Shown here piece after piece: positions 53,101 through 64,000 of a stretch of DNA of 64,000 nucleotides. Source of the DNA: Todiramphus chloris collaris. Lineage: Eukaryota > Chordata > Aves > Coraciiformes > Alcedinidae. The notes under the pieces were generated by a model, which saw only the letters and a program-made list of their open reading frames with translations, made no database searches and was not told where the DNA came from. Positions within the stretch are counted from its first letter, which is position 1. Each line of letters opens with the position of its first letter. The translations under genes and the position numbers were made by a program. The DNA is taken from the NCBI GenBank assembly GCA_025345505.1, contig JANVCC010009967.1, forward strand, positions 74,210-138,209, written 5' to 3'.

Positions 53101-56100
53101 AGGCAGGCTCAGCCCCGCCGGGATGGTGGTAGGCGTTGAGGCTCCAGCACCACACACCCACTGCGGGAATGCTGGGTGGCATGCACTGCTGGCACTCAGT
53201 GGCCATGCACCATGGGGCCGGCCAGGTCCCCAACAGCAGCAGCATCCCTGCATCAGGAAGCAGCCCTTGGCAGGCACTGGCTCAGCCCCACATAGCTGGG
53301 ACATGCCCATGGCTTAATTCCTCATTAATAAGCCTCCTGCCATTGCAATCGGCTTGGTCAGGTCTGAGTGCAGCTGCACAGCATCTAATACCTTAATCCT
53401 GGAGAAGAGGCAGCCTCATGGAGGCTCATGGAGGGAAGAAACAGTGAAAGCCCCTTCACTGGGATTTCTCCCAGGGACTCCAGGAGCCCCTGGCCAGCAC
53501 AGTCCTGCCCTGGTGCTCTGCTCCAGGACTCCATCCCTAGGGCAGGGAGGGCTCCAGAAGCTCCCAGAACAGCCCCAGCCCCATGTACGTGGGGAACAAC
53601 CTCCCCGAGGGTTCCCAGCACCGCAAGCTTGCTTCAAAGGCCCCATCCTGCTGTCTCTCCTGCATGTTCCACAGCTCAAAGCCAGCCCCTGCCTGGGCTG
53701 GCAAGGAAGAAGTTATGCTCCTCTGCGCTTCCCACAGCCTCCCACATGCACTGGCCAGTTTACCCAGTCTATCCAGGTGCTAGAACCAGCCCAACACCAT
53801 GGCTGCCCTCTAGAAGCAGGTGTAGCCGAGGAGGGAGCAAGCCGGGAGCAAGGCACAACACCTGGCGGGAGACAACCCCTTGCTATGGGGGTTTCCTTCC
53901 TCACTGCTGTCCTCCGTGAAAGCAGAGGGCAGCAGGACAGCATCCCCCCTCGCCTCTTCATGCTCTGGCATGGCGCCCAGGAATCCCAGCACATTCCCCG
54001 GAGCTGAGCTCAGACAGGCAGTTGTGTCGGGGTGGGGGGGGAGGACAAGCCACTGGACTCCACTCAGGAGCCAGGCAAGCCCTTGCCCCTTGCTGATGCA
54101 CCCCCACGCCCCACACGGCCTCTCTGTTGGGCACTTCACAGGGGTACCGCAGCTGAGCCGGGGTGCCACGGAGTGTTGGTCCCTATCCCATCTGTTGCCA
54201 GTGCATGGGGCTGGGGGATGGGACAGGGCTGGCTGAGTCCCCAGCCTGGGCACAAGGGATCTGAGCTCTTTTAACAGCGGAAATTAGAGTCTTATTTAAA
54301 GAGCATGTTAATCAGAGAGAGCAGACGGCTTGCTCCCACCCCACAGCCGGTGCTCCTGTCTAGACACGGGGCAAAGCCCTCCTGCCACCTCTCCGCCTGG
54401 AAGTCTGAGCAGTCAGCCACCCTGCACTGGGGACAGGCTTGCACATAGCCCCACATAGCACATGTCCTGTTGCCCCCCAGCCCAGTGCAGGCAGGGCACA
54501 GTCATCCAGGGACATCATCCCGCATCCCTTGCTCTGGAGAGTCCAGTGGGGAAAGATGGGAGGGCAGGTAAGGGAGCCCGCAACGCTGCCAGTAATCCCA
54601 CAGCTACCCACAACTGAGACACACCTGTGTCTGAGCTCGCAGGAATCCCAGTAGTGGAACAGGTCTTTTACTGTGTGGGACTGGAAAACCTGCTCATCAC
54701 ATGGAAAAGGCAGGGCACACAGCTCCTGACAAATGCTTGAGCACCAGCAGCACTCACGTCCTGCACTCGCAGGAGCAGCACTGTGGGCACACCAGGAGCT
54801 GGGGCAGTGCCGGACCACCACCAGCCCTCACCGGCAAGCCTGGCACTCATCCCATGACAGCACAGGAGAGGTGCTGGCAGGTCACCGGGTAGTCAGCACA
54901 ACACCTTTCCAGCACTCGGCGCTCCTGAGCGGCAACAGCGGGGCCAGGGCGGCTCCCAGGCTGGCCCTGGCTGGCTGACCTCAGCAAATTCACTTCCTCC
55001 CTGCCTGCCTTAGTTTCCCCATCTGTGTCACGTCATTCCACCCTCCTTTGTAAAACAAGGCAAGGTCCACTGATGAAGGGCAGCAGATAAGAGGAAGGGA
55101 GTTGTATCATCAGTTGCACTGATGAAGTGGGAGTAAATACAAAATCTCAAAGGTTGTCAGGGAAGCGAGCAGAGACGGGCAGGTGGCAGCAGTGCCAAAG
55201 CCCTCTCACAAGCTGTCCCCACAGGGAGATGCTAATGCCCCTCTGGCACCATGGAAGTGGGGTGCTAGGCCAAGCACACTTAAGGGCTGTGCCCTGGGAA
55301 GCAGCATCTCCAAGACAATGTGACAGCCAGGCATAAGGTGCAGAGTCAGATGAATGAAGACCTCTGGATACAGCTCCCAGGAGAGCAAAGCCAGGATGCT
55401 GCCTGCAGCCCTCACGTCTGCTGCAAACTACACATGGGGAAGTAAGAGAGGGATCTGGGAAAGAGATGCAACAGTGGTCTAAGGGCTGGAGAAAATATCT
55501 GGCACAAATACACCCAGCTCAATCTTCTCAGTCTATGGGAGGTGGAGAGGGGGCTCACTGCAATGTCCACACACCCGCAAAAACGGGTGGGCTTGGCACC
55601 TCTGAAATTGCACAGGGAAAGGCGCTGAGAGCCAGCTGCTTCAGAGGGAAATGGCCCAGCTCTGCAGCAGTGGTGCATCAGCTGGGAACAACCCCTTAGG
55701 AAAGGGCAACTTTTCATCGCCAGGTCACCCCTGACAGCCTTTCTTAGAGAAGCATTTGTCTGGAGTGGGATAAGGCTTAACCCAGGGACCAGACCGGGAC
55801 ACCTTTGGCTTTAATGCTGGGAAGACAGTCGGATGCCTGTGCTGGTACCCCAGCACCCTGCCTAGCCCTGGCCCAACTGCATGCCAGGGCTTTAACCTGC
55901 ATTGGGACAGAGTTGTCCTGGTCCCATCCTCATCCACCAAGGCTGGAATGAAGCCCAGCTGCCACACAGAGAAGGGAGTTGTGACTGCCCCAAGCCATGG
56001 AAAACAACAGCAGGAACAAGAGAAGTGGGAGGAAAATGGGTCTTGTGCTGCCCTGCCAAAGCTCCATCCTTCTTGCAAGCTCAGGCAGTCAAACCCCAGC

Positions 56101-57944
56101 TCAGATCGTGGGCCTGCCCCGCCATCCTGCTGAGCTCTTGGACTCAACCCACCTCATGAGCACAAAGCCCCATCTGGCCCCCTCCTGCCCCTGCCTCCTC
56201 TCTGGCATGCACACATGTCAGCTCCTGCTGCCTGATCCTGCTCCCACCCCCAACCTTTGCTAGTCCCCCAAATCCTATGTGCAAGCAGCACCACAAGAAT
56301 ACGAAGAACGGGCAGGGGAAGGAGCACCCAGGAGGGTCCTGGAAAATAGAAACAGTGAGGCAAGGAGATACTGTGGCCTGGCCAAGATACTACAGCATCC
56401 ATTATTAAAGAGCGATATCCATGCCTGACATTATTAAATGCCTCCCTCTGCTCCAAGGTGCTGGTGCACACTCCAAGCCAGAGATCAATAGCAGGAATCC
56501 AGCCAGCAGAGAGGCCATGGCTTCAGAGGGACAGGGGGGCGCACAGAGAAGAGGGACCCCTCTGCACATCTGCCGTGGACCCTCACAGGACACCTCTCTT
56601 GTGGCTGCAGAGAAGCCTGGTCTTGGGGTGTCCCTGGTAAGTGGGGAATGGTGGCAGGGCAGGCAAAGAACCTCAGGGTCCTGGTGGGATGTGGATGCCC
56701 AGCTGTGCTGCATGTGGGAGCATGGTGCCTCGCAGGGGACACATCACAACACTGCCCAGGACCCCAGTGACCATGATGGGGGGTGGATGGGGGTCCTGTC
56801 CATCCCAAAACTGTTCTTTGAGGGAGATGAAGACACTAGAAGCACAGCTTAAGGGCAGTCCTTGCCCAATGGCTTATGGCACCTTAAGTGATACCAAGGA
56901 CAAAAACACGTGCACACACCTCTCCTTGGACAGGGAAAGTTAGCCTTGGCCTTGGCCATGGCAGCAGCACATGGGCTAGCAAGGTACAGTCACCGTACAC
57001 CTCTGTCACACTGTTGGGACACCAGGCTCGCCACCAGCACCCATGCACTCCTAAAGAGGGTGGGGGCATCACCACTTCGGCAGTCCCTGAGAGGACAGAG
57101 GACAAAGGCAGCTCTGGGGTCCTAGCCTGGGGCCAACTGCTGCACTGCTCCGCAGCATCACAGCCCTCTCCCAGACCCAGCCATCTCCGCGAGGCTCCAG
57201 TGGGGCACCCTGCACACCGACCTGCCCAGGGCAGGCTGGCGCAGGCCCAGCAGCGCTGGGAATCACCCCGGACCGGCTGCGAACACTGCCCGAATCCTCT
57301 GCCACGGGCACACCCTGGGCCTGGCGGGGTCGGGGCTTCTGACAGAGGTGCCCAGGGGTGGGGGGCTGCCCGCCACTCCACCGGTGCCCCGACCCCCCAC
57401 GCTGCTCCGCTGCGATCCACACCGAAGCGCTTCGGAGCGCTCAGGCTTCCCGGGCTGTAAACAGAGCGGGCGCTCCCCTCCCCCTGCAGGGAGGGAAGGA
57501 GGGCGGGAGGGATGAACAACGCCCCGGGGGGCACACGGGGCTCTCCGGCACCCCACGGCATCGCCGCCCCCCCCCCCCCCCCCCCCCCCCCCCCCCTTCC
57601 ATATCTCCCCGCCCGACATCGCCCAGATGCCCGGGCTGGAGGGGCCAGTCCCCCCCCGCCCCATCCCGCAGCCCCACCGGGGGTATGTGCGGGAGCTCCG
57701 GTCCCCGGGGGATGCCCCAGCCCGGCGGGCTGCCTCCCGCCCCGCACACCTTGAAGACCTCGGAGAAGAAGCCGGTCCCGATCTTCTCGCAGTAGAAGTC
57801 GTCGATGCGGGCCAGGGTGGAGACGGCGCTGCGCAGCGCCCGGTACGAGGAGGGCCGCAGCCGCCCGCAGCCCGGCCAGGGCCCCGCCGCCTCCCCTTCG
57901 CCCTCGCCGGGCCTCCGCGGCAGCTTCTCCCACTCCATCTCCGT
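47169..57944 (-). CDS. TESK1: TESK1, testis-associated actin-remodelling kinase 1 (5' end reaches assembly gap)
   Basis: Ten exons on minus: 57750-57938 (to the gap), 50765-50886, 50577-50625, 50204-50350, 49955-50037, 49500-49590, 49283-49366, 48725-48814, 48433-48583, 47169-48202. From the first visible ATG (57,938) the product is 679 residues (human 626). The frame is open into the gap, so the true start may lie upstream. TESK1 is a LIMK/TESK-family dual-specificity kinase that phosphorylates cofilin at Ser3 and controls actin and focal adhesions. Kinase signatures: Gly loop GTGFFSEV (54-61), Lys76, HRDLTSKN (163-170) with Asp165, DFG at 186-188, and GSPYWMAPE (209-217), whose Ser210 matches the activation-loop site. 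The Pro/Ser-rich C-terminus keeps TESK1 blocks: [39 protein letters not shown] and [11 protein letters not shown]. It is tail-to-tail with CD72. Confidence 0.95.
50887..57749 (-). other. TESK1 intron 1 (6.9 kb)
   Basis: No other gene was recognised in this intron on either strand. AT-rich islands in otherwise GC-rich DNA are at about 52,110-52,150, 53,315-53,355 (TTAATTCCTCATTAATAAGC), 54,270-54,315 and 56,395-56,440. TGTATATTTAGC near 51,400 is a near-MEF2/TATA-like word. These may be intronic regulatory elements, but one sequence cannot show it. Confidence 0.5.
57567..57596. repeat. Poly(C) tract, 30 bases
   Basis: An uninterrupted run of 30 C (G on the TESK1 strand) just inside intron 1, about 150 bp from exon 1. 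The exact length is likely unreliable; the tract is strongly G-quadruplex prone and may explain the nearby gap. Confidence 0.9.
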
Positions 57945-58344
57945 NNNNNNNNNNNNNNNNNNNNNNNNNNNNNNNNNNNNNNNNNNNNNNNNNNNNNNNN
58001 NNNNNNNNNNNNNNNNNNNNNNNNNNNNNNNNNNNNNNNNNNNNNNNNNNNNNNNNNNNNNNNNNNNNNNNNNNNNNNNNNNNNNNNNNNNNNNNNNNNN
58101 NNNNNNNNNNNNNNNNNNNNNNNNNNNNNNNNNNNNNNNNNNNNNNNNNNNNNNNNNNNNNNNNNNNNNNNNNNNNNNNNNNNNNNNNNNNNNNNNNNNN
58201 NNNNNNNNNNNNNNNNNNNNNNNNNNNNNNNNNNNNNNNNNNNNNNNNNNNNNNNNNNNNNNNNNNNNNNNNNNNNNNNNNNNNNNNNNNNNNNNNNNNN
58301 NNNNNNNNNNNNNNNNNNNNNNNNNNNNNNNNNNNNNNNNNNNN
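57945..58344. other. Assembly gap (400 N) at the TESK1 5' end
   Basis: Four hundred Ns fall between the first visible TESK1 codons and GC-rich upstream sequence. The real start codon and core promoter of TESK1 may be inside. Confidence 0.99.
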
Positions 58345-58560
58345 ACTCTTTGGGACCCGCCGCCGCCGCCGCCGAGACCCGCCGGAGCAACCGCCCCAGC
58401 CCCGGCCCCGCCCCGCCCCGGGGATCCCGCACTCCCCGGTGTCCGTGTGCACCTCGCACGGTCTGTGGCTGCCGAGCTGGCGTCTCTGCTGGCGCCTGCA
58501 TAGGCTGCGGGGACCCGAGCGCCCGATGCACAGTTTGGACAGACCCCGTGCACACGGTGC
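58345..58560 (-). promoter_or_regulatory. Upstream part of the TESK1 CpG island
   Basis: CpG-dense sequence with a (CCG)n stretch just right of the gap. It is most simply the 5' UTR or promoter of TESK1, since it continues the CpG island seen at 57,250-57,944. No start codon can be assigned. Confidence 0.5.
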
Positions 58561-58684
58561 TCTGATCCTCTTCTACCCCGGGCCCTGCACGGATGCTCTG
58601 TGTAACTGCGGGACTCCCATTTTCCTCATACCAGCCAGTCGCTGAGAAGATGTACCCAGGGGGTGGGGATCTGCTCTCCCCAGA

Positions 58685-59570
58685 TTGAATCACAGCATCG
58701 TTTGAACTGGCACGGACCTAGTTCCACCCCCCTGCCATGGGCAGGGACACCTCCCATTCAGCCAGGTTGCTCAAAGCCCCATCCAGCCTGGCCTTGAACA
58801 CTTCCAGGGATGGGGCATCCACAGATTCTCCAGGCAACCTGTTGCCATGCCTCACCACCCTGCACAGGGAAGAATTCCCTCCTTACATCTAGCCTAAGTC
58901 CACCCTCTTTCAGTTTAAAACCATTAAGGACCCAATAAGGAACACACAGGAGCCTCATCCTGTCACTACACTCCTTGATAAAGAATTCATCCCCATCTTA
59001 TTTGTCCCCCTTTATGTATTGGAAGGTTGCTAGAAGGTCTCCCTGGAGAGTTCTTCAGGCTAAACAACCTCAATTCTCTCAGTTTCTTCTCATAGGAGAG
59101 GTCCTTCGGCCCTCTGATCATCTTCATGTCCTTCCTCTGGACCCACTCAAGAAGGTTCATGCCTTTCTTACACCGAGGAACCCAGACCTAGACATAGTAC
59201 TCCAGGTGGGGTCCCATCAGATCAGAGGTGCAGAATCTCCTCCTTCAACTTGCTGGACACACTTCTTTTGATGCAGTCCAAGATACAACTGGCCTTCTGG
59301 GCTGTGAGCACACATTGCTGGCTGATATCCAGTTTTTCATCCAGCAATATCGTCAAGTCTTTCTCCACAGGTCTGCCCTCAATCCACTCATTGTTGAGCC
59401 TGTATTTGTTCTTGGGATTGCTCTGATGCCTGTGCAGGACCTTGCACTTGGCCTTGTTGAACTTCATGAGGTTTGCATGGGCCCATCTCTCAAGCCTATC
59501 AAGGTCCCTCTGCATGGCATCCCATCCCTCCGGCCCCACCCCATACAGTGCTGCGGGTCCAATTCCCCCA
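58685..59570 (-). mobile_element. CR1 LINE, 3' part with reverse-transcriptase remnant
   Basis: About 0.9 kb in minus orientation. The left end (58,685) matches the CR1 3' region (CACTTCCAGGGATGGGGCAT on plus). On minus, 59,222-59,545 encodes the C-terminal part of CR1 ORF2 (EGWDAMQRDLDRLERWA, then MKFNKAKCKVLH), and a degraded continuation (KKLRELRLFSL region) follows with a stop. The copy is 5'-truncated and non-functional. Confidence 0.9.
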
Positions 59571-60529
59571 TACAAGCAGCTCTGATTGAACCCATGCGCT
59601 CACCCCTGCTTGGACAGTGTCCTAGAGGCTATAGGGTCTCTCCTCCAGAGGAGGAGGGAAATGCAGCATCTTGGTGACTGTACGCTCAGTGCCTGTTACC
59701 CCTCTTCATGTTTCTTGCTTTCCTGAGCTCTTCCACATCTACCTGGTTTCCTCCTGCTTCCTTCTCCCTCCCTGTCCTTTTCCCTGCTCCAAGGCTCATC
59801 TGTCCTGTCCTTCTTGCCCAGGGACGCCCTGCAGCTGGCTCTGCCCTTGCTCCATCTCACATTTTGCTGCTGTTTTCCCTAGCATCCACCATTTAGTGCT
59901 GGGACAGCCCTGCCCCAGCCACCTTCCCAGGTGCTGTCACAACCCTCCGGTGCTGCCCTGCTGCCACAGCCACCCCACTAATGCTTTGCTCCATCTGTTT
60001 CCCGGTGTCATACATCTGGCTCCACACGTCCTGCACCACTCTAGCTTCTTTCCCTGCTGGGAAAAGCAGCCACACAGTGTCTCCTGGTGTGGCATTTTTG
60101 GGCCAATGCTCAGCTCCAGGTGCCACCAAACACAGTGTAAACACCATGGACCATGACTCTTGGGTTTTCTTCCTTGACCCAGGAGGGAGAATAACCCTGT
60201 GAGCTAAAGCAGGGAAGCTGAACCTCTGACTTCTGTAATACTGGGCACAGCCCCCTGCCTCCTGTCCTGGAAGTGAATGGTATTTCCAGTCTTCCAGGTC
60301 CACAGAAAAGAGTGGGTCTACACAGGGCAAGTTTCCTATGTGCAGGGAGGCAGAGCCTGGAGACAGGACTCTGCCCATCCCTCTCTTGCAGGGTCTGAGC
60401 CATCCCTTTCCTCACCAACACTGCTCCAGCCTGGAGCCTCCACCTGCCAGGATGATTGATGGCATGTGCCATGGAGGCTGCTGAGGCCATGGGGACTGTG
60501 CAACAGGCCACATTCTCAGGCCTCACACT
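59571..60529. other. No gene recognised
   Basis: Moderately C/T-rich unique-looking sequence; no supported exon or repeat was seen. Confidence 0.4.
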
Positions 60530-60965
60530 GTTATCTGACCAGACATTGCTTACAAATTTATCTAGGCCTTTTGGTAACTATTAGTGTGCATAACGAGGAG
60601 ACTATCCTTGAGGTTCTTGACACAGTTAGTCTGAGAACTTTTAATCAAGAATTGGCCATTATAATGAACAACCTTCATTATAATACTAAAAATCACACCC
60701 ATAGGTCAAAAAGACCCTTGCCTGCATGAAGACCCTTCCCCATAGCATGTGTAGCAGTGGAAGTATGGAGTCAGCAGCATTAGAATTGTATGTAAATTGC
60801 TAACCAATCACTGTAAAGAGGGTGGGCTTGGAAATGACTAACTTTGTAATAAATATAGCACAGAGAGTTTCATTTGGTGTACTTGATTTGTGGGAAACCA
60901 CCGAGCACCCACAGCTTGTGCAACCTTGAAATAAGTAAGCAACATCTCTCCTGAGAGTGTGAGAA
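60530..60965 (+). mobile_element. LTR-like sequence
   Basis: An AT-rich block about 430 bp long in GC-rich surroundings carries AATAAA near 60,849, a TAAATATAGC word, and an ending around CTTGAAATAAGTAAGCAACA, resembling avian LTR termini. No internal retroviral sequence flanks it, so a solo LTR is the best guess. Confidence 0.35.
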
Positions 60966-63900
60966 CCAGACTTACTGCAGACTGGGTGACGAATCCACTT
61001 TTTCAGATAACAACAGGTCTGTCCCATTGACAACAGCTGAACAGAATGACAGGAGTAGCTTGATGGGTCTCCTGTGATGGGCACGGAGAGAAAAGACCAG
61101 TGTTTGCATGTGGAGATGGGAGGCTGCAGACTCTGCCCGTCCACCATGATGGCCAGCTGCAGCTGCTTGGATGGCAGTGGGTACCTTTCCTGCTGGCCCA
61201 GGCTCAGCCCTGGTGCCTGAACTCTGAGCACTCTCCTGAACTCACTGCCCAGTGACCAGCTCCTCGGTGGTATTGGGAGACACTCAGAGCAGCAAAGCCA
61301 GCTCAGGTGGGAACAGAAGGAGAGCAAGTGTTGCCACTGTCTTTCTCTTGAGTGCATGTGAGTAGTGGCCCCCTGAGGGTCAAGACACAGCAGCAGAGAT
61401 GGGGAGTCCTGGTGAGGCATCTTAACACAGAGAAGTTCAGGACCACCATGTTCTGGGCTCCTGCCGCTTACAAGTGACTGTGTTTACATCCAATTAAGTT
61501 GTAACGGATAAAATAAATCCCTGGAGACAGCCCTGACTGTGGAAATCACTGCTGCAGGATTTACAGTCCCTTTTCTCATCAGTGCTGGTAACTCTGCTGT
61601 GCTATTTCTACCACACTCTGTTCCTACCTTGCACAGCAGCATCGAGCTGAGACATGGCTAAAGGTCCCAGTGCCCCATATTCCTCCTGTGGTGCAGGCAG
61701 GTACACTCTGGGCAGGTGGGTGCAAAGCCAGATTGGGCTGATGCTACAGCAAACCTGAATTAAGCTCTTCAAGCCCTGGTGAGGAAGAGCAGGAAGGAGA
61801 TCTTCCTGGCCATGCTTTGCTCCTGTGGAGCTGCAAGGGGAAGAGAAGGGGGGGCTTCCTCCTCTTTGCCCTTCTCCATCTGGACTCTGCACCCTCCCCC
61901 TGTTATGGGGAAAAGGCTCAAGGATTAACAAACATCTCCTTGCCTGCAGGGAATGGTGCATCACTCAGGCAGAGAAGGGCAAGAGCCTTTAAACAGTCCA
62001 GGGAGGCTGGTGCTGAAGAGATGCAGGTGCTGTGTGTGTTCTGGAAGGATCAGGACACACCATGGCTGTGTGGTGGCTAGGCTGTGTGCAGGGCAGTGAG
62101 GGATGGAGGGTGGCATGCACGCAGAAAGGCTGGTGCTTGCTGCACCCCCACCTCTATTCCACACCAGCACCTGCAGCATTGAGTCCTTACAGCACAGCTC
62201 TGGCTGGGAGCAGACAAGAGTAACCCACCCTGACCAGATCTCCTCAGAGCCCCGGCACCAGAACTGGAGCAGTCCCCTCCTCCACACCAATGTGAGAGAG
62301 CCTGTCCGTACCTGAGGCTTCTTCCCTGCAAACACTCAGAAAAATCAATGGCTGTTGCTGCAGGGATGCCAGGGACAGCTGCAGGGAGTGAGTGTGTGAA
62401 GCTGCGGAGAGCAGGTACAAGGTTTCATTCCAGGAGGGCTTTCCAGCTTGGAGGGGCTGTGCAGGCCCAGAGGTGAGCAGGACAAGGAGCACTGACCAAC
62501 TCAAATGACTCCCTTTGGTGCTTTCTCCCAGAATGTGGGTTCAGCCTCTTAGTTCCAGATGTCCTCTCTCCTGCTGTCCTGTGACAACCTCTGTTCTTTT
62601 CCCACATTACCATACATCAACCATTAGTTCTCTTCACCTGCCTGCGTCCTGCATGTTCCTCATTTCCCTTCTTATGAGAGGGTTGGTCTCTGACAAACAT
62701 CTCTGTCTTCTGCCCTATAGTAAACAGGAGAGGGGTGCACAGTGGCGTCTGTTGCAACCTACTAAGGGGCCTGGTCATTGTGAGGCGCCCAGACTACACA
62801 GGACAAGGTCCCAGCCCCAGTGGTTTATGTGCAGCCACGTTATGCCCTGCAGCATGCAGTACAGGTGGAGCAGCAGGACTACATTTCCCAGCACACTGTG
62901 TGCAGCTGAGTGAGCACAGGGCCCTGCACACTCAGCACCCAGCACCATGGCTGGTAGCTGCAGATGGACACATCCAGCTGCGAGGAGGGGCTGGTAAGAT
63001 CCCCACTGTGATGGCACATTGTTGCCCCTCGTTCTCTCCTTGGCACTGCAGTTGCAAGGCCAATGCGGGGCTGTCTGCAGTGGTAGTGCTGGAAATATTT
63101 GTTGTGTCATTAATTCTCTATGAGTGGAGTCAGCACAGCACCTGGCAGCTTTTGCTCACTGCCTCCTGTTAGCTCCTGTCGATGCTTCTCATGCCTGGGT
63201 GCTGCCACCATGACATCTCCAGGGGCAGCATCCACATCCCATTGCTATCTCTTAGTGGGGGGGGGCTGTGATTTCATCTCCCTGCTCTGCTTCTTCTCAA
63301 ACAAGTCCTAGTGTCCCTGCCAGGGTGCACAACAGGGTAGGAGGGGACTGAGCAGCCAATGCTTGAACCCAGCTGAGTGTGTGTCTGTGAGCTTGAAAAC
63401 ACTGAGACCACCAGTAAAACAAAACCAGCTACCACCTCCCTGAAAACGAGGGACCGGCAGCACTGGTCATGCCTGCAGCACCTGTGACCCATAGTGGTGT
63501 GACATCCAGACATCTGAGCACAACTACATCCTCTCAGTGGGCCAGCACTGCAGAAAGCTTCACTGGTGACCTCATGCCAAACAGGTAGGGACAATGCTAC
63601 CACCTCCAGCACCTCCCACCCTGCTTCTGAAGCAGCCTGAACAGCTTATCTCCTAATACCTGCCATGCTTCCATCTACCAAGGCTGCCCAGCAGGTAACA
63701 TGGCTGCTCCTTGTCCTCTTAACCTGGTCCTGGGAAATGGGGCTCTCACTAGCTCCACACTCACCACAGGAGGCTGTGCCAGCCTTACACTGTCTCCCGC
63801 ATCTTGTCAGGCTATCAGTAATACTCCCTAACCACAGTGCAGTGTCCCTGAAGTGCCTGTGGTTCTGCCAGACGTAAGCCAGAAGCAGAGATGCCAAGAA

Positions 63901-64000
63901 TCTGATCTGACTCCTGTGGTAGACTGATCAGGACCACATCAGAGCAGGTCCAGGGCTGGTCTTGGCTGAACTGGTGGGAGCAGCCCTGTGACCCACAGCA
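60966..64000. other. Right flank, no gene recognised
   Basis: No exon could be supported. In mammals the next genes beyond TESK1 are FAM166B and RUSC2; no coding trace of either was seen. Open frames here lack recognisable products and consistent splice sites. Confidence 0.45.

Noticed and set aside
57263-58693. Very long minus-strand frames spanning the N gap
   Set aside because: Length is produced by Ns being read as unknown residues; only the TESK1 exon 1 portion is supported.
44637-64000. Search for SIT1, RMRP RNA, FAM166B or RUSC2, which flank CD72 or TESK1 in mammals
   Set aside because: No coding or RNA sequence resembling these could be read in the window; absence here says nothing about the rest of the genome.

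Overview
This is a vertebrate genomic window, almost certainly from a bird. The genes are compact and GC-rich with many short introns and CpG-rich first exons. Three CR1-type LINE fragments (the typical avian retroposon) and an old retroviral env-LTR remnant are present, and the encoded proteins look like orthologues of known vertebrate genes. All genes are spliced; exon positions below were derived by hand from splice-site consensus, reading-frame phase and remembered family sequences. Phases close to a single open frame for every gene except TAF1C, which carries one homopolymer frame break, and TESK1, which runs into an assembly gap at its 5' end.

Layout from left to right: (1) 1-2.65 kb, no gene recognised, but a CpG-rich block holds a perfect MEF2-type site. 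(2) HINT2 (2,710-4,276, minus), a mitochondrial-type HIT-family nucleotide hydrolase. (3) TAF1C (4,402-8,887, minus), a subunit of the RNA polymerase I factor SL1, whose stop codon lies only 125 bp upstream of the HINT2 start codon. (4) TMEM8B in its long form (11,052-20,024, plus), a multipass membrane protein of the PGAP6/CREST superfamily. (5) 20-33 kb, a gene-poor stretch with an RFX X-box, a minisatellite split by an endogenous-retrovirus remnant, and an inverted duplicate of a short non-viral-looking segment. (6) A minus-strand Myb/SANT-like (trihelix) DNA-binding protein gene (33,143-35,882), not matched to a named gene. (7) Two tandem plus-strand type II C-type-lectin receptors with ITIMs: a short CD72-like gene (37,117-40,210) and CD72 itself (41,254-44,636). 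(8) TESK1 (47,169 to the gap at 57,945, minus), a LIMK/TESK-family kinase convergent with CD72. (9) 58.3-64 kb, a CR1 copy, an LTR-like sequence and otherwise nothing recognisable.

CD72, TESK1, HINT2 and TMEM8B all belong to human 9p13.3, so the window is a compacted version of that conserved block. CD72-TESK1 keep the same tail-to-tail arrangement and HINT2-TMEM8B the same divergent arrangement. TAF1C (16q24 in human) sits between HINT2 and TMEM8B, which marks a rearrangement relative to mammals. The immune part is the pair of ITIM lectins: CD72 is a B-cell inhibitory co-receptor, and its shorter neighbour looks like a duplicated or diverged relative. No wholly new multi-gene system was found. 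The items most worth checking are the CD72-like receptor, a calcium-loop-like insertion in the CD72 lectin domain, the trihelix gene, and the retroviral remnant that contains a foreign segment with a second copy nearby.
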